A stretch of DNA of 64,000 bases from Roseateles noduli (GTDB lineage: Bacteria; Pseudomonadota; Gammaproteobacteria; Burkholderiales; Burkholderiaceae_C): positions 1 through 64,000 of the forward strand of contig NIOE01000017.1 of assembly GCA_002205125.1 (NCBI GenBank), written 5' to 3'. The notes under the pieces were generated by a model. It ran no database searches and was not told the origin of the DNA. It worked only from the letters and a program-made list of their open reading frames with translations. The translations under genes and the position numbers were made by a program. The stretch's first letter is position 1, and every line of letters begins with the position of its first letter. Positions 1 through 7,805 of this stretch are shown here, piece after piece.

Positions 1-144
1 GAGATAGGCCGCCACGACCCACGCTCTCCCTCGGCATGGTGCCTTAGCACCTACCCTGGGCAGATCGGCCTGTGGCGGCCTGGGCGTACTTTGCTACATA
101 CAAGGGCAGGGGTGAGGGCTGCGGTCGATGCAGGACGACCAGCG

Positions 145-1899
145 TCAATCGAGCGTGACTTCGGTCCTGACGGTGCCCGCCCGGTCCGCCCACGCGACCA
201 GGCTGATCCGCGTTCCCTTCGGCGCTCTCACCGTCCACTCGCCGTAGGCGCGGTCGCCGGTGATGTCGCGTTCCGGCAGGAACGCCAGCTGCGTCTGCTT
301 GGGCGCATGCCCTTCCAGCTGCGGGCCTTCCATGCGCGGCTTGCCGCTCACCAGCCCGACCTCCGGATCGACCGGCAGGAAGATCTCGAACATCACGCCG
401 CGCGTCTGCTTGCGCGCCAGCGCCTGCTTGGTGACATACGCCGGCAGCCAGCCGCTGTTGCCCACCGCCATCCTCACCCGCCACGTGTCCGGCCCGAGCG
501 CCCGCACCTCCGTGCGCAGCAGCTCCAGCTTCGGCAGGCTCAGCGCGATCTGGTTCATCCACGCCGGGAACCTTGCCGCCTCGCGCTCGCGCAGGTGCGG
601 CGGCGGGTTGCGCCAGAAGTTCATCTTGTCCCAGCCGCCGATCTCCACCGGTCCCAGCTGCGGGTGCATGAACGACGTCCACTCGACATGCGCCTTGCCG
701 CCGCAGTGCTCGTCGCTCCACTTCAGCAGCTTGAGGTCGTCCTCCACCGGATGGTCGCGGAACCAGTCGATCCACTTGTAGCCGGTGATGCCCGCCTCCT
801 TGTTGGGCGACCACAGCTCCACCACCCAGAACAGCGCGCCCAGGTGCTCGTACACCCAGTCCTGCGTCCCGGTGATCACTTCCTTGGGGTGGTACTTGAA
901 CTCGTGCCAGATGCTCACCGCCGGATAGCCGGTGTGCTGCTCCCCGAGCTTGGAGAAGCGCTGGAAGGCCCACAGGTCCTCCGGCGGCATCTCGTCGTCG
1001 CTGCGCGTGCCGCAGGGCCGCAGGATCACGCCGCTGTGCGTGTGGAAGCTGATCGCCGCGCCGATGTTGGGATGGCCGACCATGAAGTCCACCATCGCGC
1101 GCACCTCGGGCTCGCTGGTCGGGTACGGACCGGCGCCGACCTGCTCGAACTCCTGCCGCCAGCCGGCAGGGAAGTTGCGGTTCAGGTCCAGGCCCTCGCT
1201 GTCGCGGTTGACCTTGATGCTGAAGCCGTCGTGGTTGATGACCAGGCCCTCGGGCATCAGGCGGTAGTACTCGCCGCCGAACTCGCCCGGCTGGCGCGGC
1301 ACCATCAGCCGCGGATCGTCCGGATGCTTCCTGTAGCCGCCGTGCGGATCGGCCACGCGCATCGTCAGGATGCGGCCGTCGCCGTCGATGTCCTCGACGC
1401 TGAGGCCTTCCACCGGTTCCTCGTCGAACGGATACGGCCGCGTCGACGAGCGGATGTGCCGCGGCCGGTCCGCCAGCGCCAGTTCGGCGCCGTCCGGGTT
1501 CAGGCGCGGCACCATGTAGATGGTGCGCGTGTCCAGCAGGTGCGTGACCTGCGGGTCGGTGCCGTACTTGCTCAGCAGCTCGTGCAGGTAGTACAGGCAG
1601 GTGGTGCAGGCGGTCAGCTCGGCGGCGTGGATGTTGCCGTCGACCCAGAACGCGGGCTTCTCGACGTCGATGCCGGTTGCGGTGTTGGTCAGGATCAGGA
1701 CCCAGATCTCGCGCCCTTCGAAGCTCTTGCCGATGGACCGGACGGACAGCAGGTTGGGACAGGCCTGCGCGTAGCTGAACAGCAGTTGCGTCAGCGCCTC
1801 GTAGCGCGGGAATTCGTCGAAGCGCGGGGTGGGCAGCGTCGCCATCGGTGGATGCGATGGATCCGGCGCCGGCGCGGCGGCGGGCGGGAGAGCGGTCAT
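145..1899 (-). CDS. M14 family zinc carboxypeptidase
   Basis: A metallocarboxypeptidase of about 584 residues expected to trim C-terminal residues from peptides. The zinc-binding motif is seen as DGNIHAAELTA, the third ligand histidine lies in SFHTHSGVILRP, and a late Glu (WVVELWSPNKEAG) suits the general base. A long C-terminal part after the catalytic domain ends in a beta-rich segment. I see no signal peptide, so the site of action is unclear. The start is uncertain: ATG at 1899 gives MTALPPAAAP, ATG at 1845 gives MATLPTPRF, and neither has a clear ribosome binding site. The reading frame stays open upstream to 2052, but that part looks non-coding. It is transcribed divergently from ribA. 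Confidence 0.85.
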   Translation of the reverse strand: MTALPPAAAPAPDPSHPPMATLPTPRFDEFPRYEALTQLLFSYAQACPNLLSVRSIGKSFEGREIWVLILTNTATGIDVEKPAFWVDGNIHAAELTACTTCLYYLHELLSKYGTDPQVTHLLDTRTIYMVPRLNPDGAELALADRPRHIRSSTRPYPFDEEPVEGLSVEDIDGDGRILTMRVADPHGGYRKHPDDPRLMVPRQPGEFGGEYYRLMPEGLVINHDGFSIKVNRDSEGLDLNRNFPAGWRQEFEQVGAGPYPTSEPEVRAMVDFMVGHPNIGAAISFHTHSGVILRPCGTRSDDEMPPEDLWAFQRFSKLGEQHTGYPAVSIWHEFKYHPKEVITGTQDWVYEHLGALFWVVELWSPNKEAGITGYKWIDWFRDHPVEDDLKLLKWSDEHCGGKAHVEWTSFMHPQLGPVEIGGWDKMNFWRNPPPHLREREAARFPAWMNQIALSLPKLELLRTEVRALGPDTWRVRMAVGNSGWLPAYVTKQALARKQTRGVMFEIFLPVDPEVGLVSGKPRMEGPQLEGHAPKQTQLAFLPERDITGDRAYGEWTVRAPKGTRISLVAWADRAGTVRTEVTLD

Positions 1900-2128
1900 G
1901 GGCGTCCCAGGGGCGGTGTCGGTGCGGCCGATTTTGCATGCCCAGGCCCCGGCGACCGAGAGGGCTCTCCACCCCGGGACAGCGCGTTTTCCCTGAGACG
2001 GGTTAAATTGCTGGACTTGCAGGTGCGCGCCGTCGCCTCGACGGGCGCGCATCGCACGACATGGACGGACGACCGTAAGAACGACACGACCCGGCGGTCC
2101 GCGAGGACGCCGAGGCGAAGCTGGAGAG

Positions 2129-2752
2129 ATGGCTGTGAATCACTGCGAGAAGATCCCGTTGGGGACGCAAGGGGCGACCGAGTGGGAAGTGGTGCACCTG
2201 CCGTCGACGCTGGGCGATTTCCAGGCGCGGGCCTTCCGCAGCCCGGCGACGGGCTCGGAGCACCTGGTGCTGTCGGTCGGCCCGCTGCAGGAGCGCGGCG
2301 GCCTGCTGCGCGTGCACAGCGAGTGCCTGACGGGCGACGTCTTCCAGTCGCTGCGCTGCGACTGCGGTCCGCAGCTGCAGGGCGCGCTGGACCTGCTCAA
2401 GGACGAGGGCGGCATCGTCATCTACATGCGCGGCCATGAAGGGCGGGGCATCGGCCTGGTCGAGAAGCTGCGCGCCTACGCGCTGCAGGAAGCCGGCGTC
2501 GACACCATCGACGCCAACCTGCGCCTGGGCCACGCCGAGGACGAACGCGACTACGCCGACGCCATCGACATCCTGTGCCTGCTGGGCGTGAAGAGCGTGC
2601 GGCTGATCACCAACAACCCGCAGAAGCGCGACGCGCTGGTCGCAGGCGGCGTCGAGGTCGAGGCGCTGGTGCCGCTGCGCATCGCGGCGAATCCGCACAA
2701 CGAGCGCTACCTCGAGACCAAGCGCAAGCGGATGGGGCACTACCTGGAGTGA
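2129..2752 (+). CDS. ribA: GTP cyclohydrolase II
   Basis: Converts GTP to 2,5-diamino-6-ribosylamino-4(3H)-pyrimidinone 5'-phosphate, the first step of riboflavin synthesis, in the cytoplasm. The 207-residue length is that of a stand-alone enzyme, not a RibBA fusion. The zinc cysteines are visible in HSECLTGDVFQSLRCDCG, followed by YMRGHEGRGIGL and the C-terminal ITNNPQKRDAL stretch typical of the family. The start follows a weak GGAG. I looked for an FMN riboswitch in the 229 bases upstream and did not recognise one. It stands apart from other rib genes, but its product feeds flavin enzymes such as the ApbE encoded about 6 kb downstream. Confidence 0.95.
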   Translation: MAVNHCEKIPLGTQGATEWEVVHLPSTLGDFQARAFRSPATGSEHLVLSVGPLQERGGLLRVHSECLTGDVFQSLRCDCGPQLQGALDLLKDEGGIVIYMRGHEGRGIGLVEKLRAYALQEAGVDTIDANLRLGHAEDERDYADAIDILCLLGVKSVRLITNNPQKRDALVAGGVEVEALVPLRIAANPHNERYLETKRKRMGHYLE

Positions 2753-2962
2753 ATGCCCGCCACGGCTCGCGGACCGTGGATCTCCACGCATCCGCAGGGA
2801 TGACCGGCGAGCGCGGCAACACCTGACACCGCCGCCCACTCATTCTCGCGATGGCGACTCCTCAAACAAGTTGGAGTTGCTTGAAAGACGACGAGCTTGA
2901 GTCATCGCATCGGCGCCGACGTCTCTTCAAGATGGCTGCCTTCCACTTCCGTGAGGGCGCCC

Positions 2963-4216
2963 ATGACCCCGTCGATCAAGCTGCTCGCCGACTCCCCGCG
3001 TCGCGCGTTGCGAGGCTCGCTCGCGCCGTTGCCGCTGTACCGCGTCGATCTCGACGGTCAGGCGCACCGGATCGCGGACATGCACCTGCTGCATCCCGAG
3101 GGCGCCGTCGTGGAGTTCCTGGCGCCCTTCGACTGGCCGCTCGACGCCGACATGCGCGAGGGTCGATTCGACGGCCTGCCCTATCCGCTGCAGGACATGC
3201 GGCCGCAGGGATTCCTCGGACGCTACTTCGCGCATTACTACGCTCCGCTGCTGCAGATCGGCGAGGACCCGAACGCGTGGTCCGACGACGACGCGCTGCA
3301 CGCCATCTCGCTGCTGGGCAGCGATGCACCCGGCAATCTGCTGGTCGGCGAGCGCGCGCACGCGCAGTGGCAGGAGCACCTCCGCCGGGTGGCCGACGGC
3401 CGCATCCTTCCCGGCATCGCCGATGCCGACCTTCCCAGCGCCTATCCGTCGCTGGCGCGTCTCATCCTCTCCGACGGCATCCCCGGCTCGTCGGCGGGCG
3501 GCGAGTTCCCCAAGTTCACGGCCGTCCGCCTGCGGGCCGACGGCTCGTCCCAGCATGTGCTCGTCAAGTTCACCGGCACCGACGGCTCCGTCGCCACGCA
3601 ACGCTGGTCCGACCTGCTGGTCTGCGAATACCTCGCCGGCCGCACGCTGTCCTCGCATCTCCGCGTGCCGGCGGCGGCGTCCTCCGTCCATCTCCACGGC
3701 GGGCGCACCTTCCTGGAAGTGGAGCGCTTCGACCGCCACGGCGAACTGGGGCGCTCGGCGCTGGTGTCCTGGTTCTCGCTGAACGCGGCCTTCGTCGGCA
3801 GCGCCGGCCTTCCCTGGCACGAGGCTGCGAAGCCTCTGGTGCAGGGTGGTTGGCTCAGCATGCATGACCTGACCCTCATCGAACGCCTCTGGCATTTCGG
3901 CCGGCTGATCGCCAACGACGACATGCACGACGGCAATCTCTCGTTCCGCCCCGTTCAGCGCGACGGCGCGGCGTGCTTCGGACTCGCACCGGCCTACGAC
4001 ATGCTGCCCATGGTCTATGCGCCGGCCCGCGACGGCACCCTGCCGACGAGGCGCTACGTGCCTGCGCGTCCGACCTCGGCCGATGCCACGGCCTGGGAGG
4101 CCGCGGCCGGCGCCGCACTGGCGTTCTGGCAAGCCGCGGCCGCCGATCCGCGCATCAGCGCGGCGTTCCGCGCGACCTGCGCGGACAACCGCCGACTGCT
4201 GGCCGCCTTGCTCTGA
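2963..4216 (+). CDS. HipA-like kinase, YjjJ/HipH type, without N-terminal DNA-binding domain
   Basis: A protein of 417 residues resembling HipA-family serine/threonine kinases, closest in feel to E. coli YjjJ (HipH): FDGLPYPLQDMRPQGFLGR near the N-terminus, a glycine loop SAGGEFPKF, a likely ATP lysine in HVLVKFTG, the catalytic loop NDDMHDGNLSF and the metal-binding YDMLP. YjjJ proteins normally begin with a helix-turn-helix. Here the similarity starts only at about LPLYRVDLDG. The ATG at 2963 has GAGGG six bases upstream. An in-frame start at 2897 adds 22 residues that do not look like an HTH. No HipB-like antitoxin gene lies next to it. It may be a solitary toxin-like kinase or an N-terminally eroded regulator. 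Confidence 0.8.
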   Translation: MTPSIKLLADSPRRALRGSLAPLPLYRVDLDGQAHRIADMHLLHPEGAVVEFLAPFDWPLDADMREGRFDGLPYPLQDMRPQGFLGRYFAHYYAPLLQIGEDPNAWSDDDALHAISLLGSDAPGNLLVGERAHAQWQEHLRRVADGRILPGIADADLPSAYPSLARLILSDGIPGSSAGGEFPKFTAVRLRADGSSQHVLVKFTGTDGSVATQRWSDLLVCEYLAGRTLSSHLRVPAAASSVHLHGGRTFLEVERFDRHGELGRSALVSWFSLNAAFVGSAGLPWHEAAKPLVQGGWLSMHDLTLIERLWHFGRLIANDDMHDGNLSFRPVQRDGAACFGLAPAYDMLPMVYAPARDGTLPTRRYVPARPTSADATAWEAAAGAALAFWQAAAADPRISAAFRATCADNRRLLAALL

Positions 4217-4328
4217 GTCGGCCACGTCTCCCGTCTGTGACCAACTCGTAACGCCCCCGCCCCTTCGCAACCTTTCTCACGCGCGCCGGCACCTACGCAG
4301 AACCCCTGCGTGAAATTCCGCCGCGCCC

Positions 4329-4727
4329 ATGCCGTTCCTCTTCCCCGTCCACCTCCCTTGGGACGTCGTTCTCCGGCAACTCCTGCTCGCCCCGTGCTTC
4401 GAAGAGGTCCTCTTCCGGCTCGGCCTCCAGGAGCGGTTGTCGACCGCGCAAGCAGCCGCCGCGCGGCGCCATGCCGTCGTACTCACCGCGCTCGCCTTCG
4501 GCGCGGCGCACGCCATCGTGCTCGCCGTCGTCACGCCCGCGCTGGCGCTTCCTGCGTTGCTGCTCGCGCTCGCCACCGCCGGGCCGGCGTGGTGGATCGG
4601 TCTCAGCTATCGACGGCATCGCTCGCTTCCCCGCTGCATCGCCTGGCACGCGGGTTTCAACGCCTGCTGGCTGCTCGCGGCGCCGACGCTGCTTCCGCTG
4701 CTCACACCCCCTCTCTCTTCATCCTGA
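4329..4727 (+). CDS. mrtJ: Small CPBP-type intramembrane protease, probable JDVT-CTERM sorting protease MrtJ
   Basis: A 132-residue membrane protein with the glutamate-protease signature of the CPBP (CAAX/Abi) family: FEEVLFRLGLQE near residue 25, then AFGAAH, then a late WHAGFNACW. Three or four hydrophobic helices span the rest. Such short members (MrtJ) are known to be encoded beside proteins ending in a JDVT-CTERM signal and are thought to process it. The next gene, 13 bases downstream, encodes exactly such a signal, which is the main support for the specific name. The ATG has only a weak ribosome binding site. It is the first gene of the operon running to trxB. Confidence 0.8.
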   Translation: MPFLFPVHLPWDVVLRQLLLAPCFEEVLFRLGLQERLSTAQAAAARRHAVVLTALAFGAAHAIVLAVVTPALALPALLLALATAGPAWWIGLSYRRHRSLPRCIAWHAGFNACWLLAAPTLLPLLTPPLSSS

Positions 4728-4740
4728 CGAGGCTTCCGCC

Positions 4741-7542
4741 ATGACCCTTCCCTTGTGCAGCGCCCTTCCCGGCGCGATCGTCGCGACCCTTGCGATCACG
4801 GCCGCGGTCCTCGCGGGTCCCGCCTTCGCCGCCGACCCCGTCGCCGGCCAGGCCCGCTTCTCGCAGGTCTGCGCCGCGTGCCACACGGTGGCCTCCACCG
4901 CCGTCGTCGACCGCGGCCGCAACAACCCCGCGATGATCCAGAACGCGATCAACACCATCCCGCAGATGGCCGGCGTCGGCGGCGCGGTCTCCGCCACCGA
5001 CATCGCCAACATCGCCGCCTACCTCGGCAACTCGCCCTCCACCATCAGCTTCGCGCAGACGGCGGTCGGCGCGACCAGCGCCGTCTCCACCCTCACCGTC
5101 AGCGCCAGCCGACTCGCCGCGCTCGGCAGCCTCTCCGCGGTCGCCAGCGGCGACTTCGCCGTCCAGGGCGGCTCCTGCGGCACCTCCGTGCCCGCCGGCA
5201 CCAGCTGCACCGTCGGCGTCGTCTTCCGGCCCACCGCCGCCGGCGCGCGCAGCGGCGCGCTCACTCTCAGCCACAACGGCATCTCCACGCCCATCCCCAT
5301 CGCGCTCAGCGGCACCGCCAACGTCACCTTGACGGCCGTGCTCTCCGCCGACGCCACCACCCTCGCCTTCGGCAACCAGCCCCTGGCCAGCGCCTCCGCC
5401 GCGCGCACCGTCACGCTCAGCAACACCGGCACGGCCTCGCTGGACTTCAGCAGCATCGGCGTCACCGGCGCCAACGCCGGCGACTTCACGCGCGGCGGCA
5501 GCTGCGCCGTCGGCACGCCGCTGGCTGTCGGCGCCAACTGCACCGTCACCGCCACCTTCGCCCCGACCGCCACCGGCGCCCGCGCCGCCACGCTGGCCGT
5601 CGCCGCGATCGCGCCTACCGCCAACAACGCCACCGCCAACGTCAACGTCGCCATGACCGGCACCGGCCAGGCGCAGCCCACGCCGGTCTCCTCGCTGTCG
5701 ACCACGGCGCTCACCTTCGGCGCGCTGTCCGTCGGCAAGACCAGCACCGCGCAGACCGTCACCGTCTCCAACACCGGCAACGCCGCGCTCACCTTCAGCG
5801 GCATTGCGGCCACCGGTCCGTTCTCGACCACCGACACCTGCAGCGGCGGCGTGCCTGCCGGCGGCACCTGTGCCGTCAACGTCAGCTTCGTGCCCACCGG
5901 CGCGGGTGCAGCGACCGGCACGCTCACCCTGACCAGCAACGCCGCCGCCTCGCCGCAGGCGGTCACGCTCAGCGGCAGCGGCGTCCTCGCCAACACGCCG
6001 ATCCTGGTCTGGACTGCGGCCACCAGCGCCGACTTCGGCACCGTCACCATGGGCGCCGACGGCGGCCTCAAGCATTTCACGCTGAGCAACACCGGCGACG
6101 TCGCCGCCACGCTGGGCAGCTTCGCCTTCGCCGGCGATGCCGCCGCCGACTACCGCGTCGACACGACGTCCACCTGCACGGCCGGCACCGCGCTCGCGGT
6201 CGGCGGCAGCTGCGACCTCGCCATCGGCTTCAGCCCTCGCGGCGTCGGCACGCGTGCGGCCACGGCTGCGGTCGTCGCCGACAACGCCTCGCTGCCCGCC
6301 CCGCTGACGCTGACCGGTGTCGGCGCGGCTCCGCCGCAACCGGGCCTGCAGCTGTCCGCGACCTCGCTCGACTTCGGACCGACTGATACGAATGGTCGAC
6401 CGCTGACGCTGACCAACAGCGGCGCCGGCGTCCTGCACATCAGCGCCCTGAGCGTCGACAGCGCCCGCTTCACGATCGACACCAGCGGCACCAACGCCTG
6501 CGGCGCGGCCCCGTTCACCGTGCAACCCGGCGCGAACTGCCAGGTCACGCTGCGCTGGCTGGGTGCGGGCACGGCGGCCTCGGCGCCGACCGGCACCGAC
6601 ACCGGCACGCTCACCGTGCAAGGCGACATGACGCCGGCCACGGCGACCATCGCGCTGCGCGGCGCACCGGGCAGCACCGAGGCGTCGAACAGTGGCGGTG
6701 GTGGCTGCACGATCGGCTCGGGCACCGGGGCAGCGGATCCATTGCTGCTGGTGATGGCAGCGCTCTCTGCGTTGATCCTGTGGCGTCGCCGCACTGCGAC
6801 GAGCCCGGCCCTCACCCCCCGCCCTCTCCCGCGGTGCGGGAGAGGGGGCCAGGAGGGTGCCGTGCATCTGTCGAGCGATGTGGCCAAGGCCTCGGAGCAG
6901 ACCGCGAGCGCATCGAAGGACGAGCAGGCAGCGAGTGCTGCTGGGGCCGGAATGATGCTGGGGGTTCCCGGAGGGATGCCCCCTGCGTCGTGGAGTGCCC
7001 GCGCTTGGCGTCGTGCAGTCCGTTCGGCCTTCGTCAAGGCGACGCCGCTGGCACTGACGGCCATTGCGACCGCGGCAGTGCTTTCCTCGGCCTCGACGGA
7101 TGCGCAAGCGGCCGAGGTCGGTCAGCCGCTCCCGGTCGCGACGGTCCCGAACGCCGACGGCGCCCCGCTCACGCTGCACGACGGCAAGGCCAAGGTGACC
7201 TACGTCGACTTCTGGGCGTCGTGGTGCGGCCCGTGCCGCCAGTCTTTCCCGTGGATGAACCGCATGCAGGCGAAGTACGGACCGCAGGGTCTGCGCATCG
7301 TCGCGGTGAATCTGGACGCGAGCCGCGCGGATGCGATGGCTTTCCTCAAGGAAGTGCCGGCGAGCGTCTCGCTGGGTTTCGATCCGAAGGGCGATTCGGC
7401 CAAGCGGGTCGGTGTGCGGGCGATGCCGAGCTCGGTGCTGCTCGGTCCCGACGGTCGCGTGCTGCTGCAGCACAGCGGTTTCCGTGAAGAGGACGAGGCC
7501 GACCTTGAAGCGCGCATCGCCGCTGCGCTGAAGAAGTCTTGA
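4741..7542 (+). CDS. Cytochrome c / Ig-repeat protein with JDVT-CTERM signal, fused in frame to a TlpA-like thioredoxin
   Basis: One open frame of 933 codons joins what look like two proteins. Part one has a signal peptide (1-28), a cytochrome c domain with heme motif CAACH (44-48) and probable Met ligand M76, then about five choice-of-anchor-D (Ig-like) repeats with a recurring C-x(n)-C and F-x-P-T pattern. It ends in a JDVT-CTERM signal: GGGGC at 652-656, one transmembrane helix, and RRR at 682-684. Part two has a hydrophobic helix near 769-783 and a TlpA/ResA-like thioredoxin domain with WCGPC (C829, C832). The linker is encoded by an intergenic-type palindromic repeat (6807-6857). The thioredoxin could also start on its own at ATG 6952 or 6976, the latter with a normal-looking Sec signal. 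The topology works either way: both redox domains would be periplasmic. Confidence 0.85.
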   Translation: MTLPLCSALPGAIVATLAITAAVLAGPAFAADPVAGQARFSQVCAACHTVASTAVVDRGRNNPAMIQNAINTIPQMAGVGGAVSATDIANIAAYLGNSPSTISFAQTAVGATSAVSTLTVSASRLAALGSLSAVASGDFAVQGGSCGTSVPAGTSCTVGVVFRPTAAGARSGALTLSHNGISTPIPIALSGTANVTLTAVLSADATTLAFGNQPLASASAARTVTLSNTGTASLDFSSIGVTGANAGDFTRGGSCAVGTPLAVGANCTVTATFAPTATGARAATLAVAAIAPTANNATANVNVAMTGTGQAQPTPVSSLSTTALTFGALSVGKTSTAQTVTVSNTGNAALTFSGIAATGPFSTTDTCSGGVPAGGTCAVNVSFVPTGAGAATGTLTLTSNAAASPQAVTLSGSGVLANTPILVWTAATSADFGTVTMGADGGLKHFTLSNTGDVAATLGSFAFAGDAAADYRVDTTSTCTAGTALAVGGSCDLAIGFSPRGVGTRAATAAVVADNASLPAPLTLTGVGAAPPQPGLQLSATSLDFGPTDTNGRPLTLTNSGAGVLHISALSVDSARFTIDTSGTNACGAAPFTVQPGANCQVTLRWLGAGTAASAPTGTDTGTLTVQGDMTPATATIALRGAPGSTEASNSGGGGCTIGSGTGAADPLLLVMAALSALILWRRRTATSPALTPRPLPRCGRGGQEGAVHLSSDVAKASEQTASASKDEQAASAAGAGMMLGVPGGMPPASWSARAWRRAVRSAFVKATPLALTAIATAAVLSSASTDAQAAEVGQPLPVATVPNADGAPLTLHDGKAKVTYVDFWASWCGPCRQSFPWMNRMQAKYGPQGLRIVAVNLDASRADAMAFLKEVPASVSLGFDPKGDSAKRVGVRAMPSSVLLGPDGRVLLQHSGFREEDEADLEARIAAALKKS
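6807..6857. repeat. REP-like palindromic repeat inside a coding frame
   Basis: A stem of 11 bases (CCCTCTCCCGC, 6822-6832, against GCGGGAGAGGG, 6836-6846) with loop GGT, preceded by the family's left flank GGCCCTCACCC. Other copies in this window lie between genes. This one is read through by the frame that joins the JDVT-CTERM protein to the thioredoxin and contributes the low-complexity residues ALTPRPLPRCGRGG. Confidence 0.8.
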
Positions 7543-7553
7543 AGGAGATCCCG

Positions 7554-7805
7554 ATGAGAGCAGTTTCCCTCCTGCCCCGCCGAGCGCGCGGCGCGATGGC
7601 CGCCGTGGGCGCGCTGATCGCGCTCGCGAGTTCCGGCTGCGCCATGCAGCCGCCCCAACCCTGGGAGAAGGGCGCCCTCGCCCGTCCCGAGATGACGATG
7701 GGCGGCGACGTCCTCGGCGACCGCTTCGCGCAGCACATCTACACGAGCAAGGAAAACGCGTCCGGCGGCAACGGCGTCGGAGGAGGTGGTTGTGGCTGCA
7801 ATTGA
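7554..7805 (+). CDS. DUF4266 small lipoprotein
   Basis: An 83-residue protein of the DUF4266 type. It begins with an arginine-rich N-region, a hydrophobic segment and a probable lipobox ending at Cys (LASSGC), so it is likely a lipoprotein. The mature part holds PWEKGALARPEM, which is typical of the family, and ends in a glycine/cysteine tail (GGGGCGCN). The ATG at 7554 follows a strong AAGGAG and lies 11 bases after the thioredoxin stop. Its last codons overlap the start of the DUF3570 gene. The function is not established. Families DUF4266, DUF3570, TlpA and ApbE recur together, which suggests an envelope redox role. Confidence 0.85.
   Translation: MRAVSLLPRRARGAMAAVGALIALASSGCAMQPPQPWEKGALARPEMTMGGDVLGDRFAQHIYTSKENASGGNGVGGGGCGCN

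Noticed and set aside
1900-2128. Possible FMN riboswitch before ribA
   Set aside because: I could not find the conserved core of that riboswitch, and the stretch lacks a plausible terminator hairpin.
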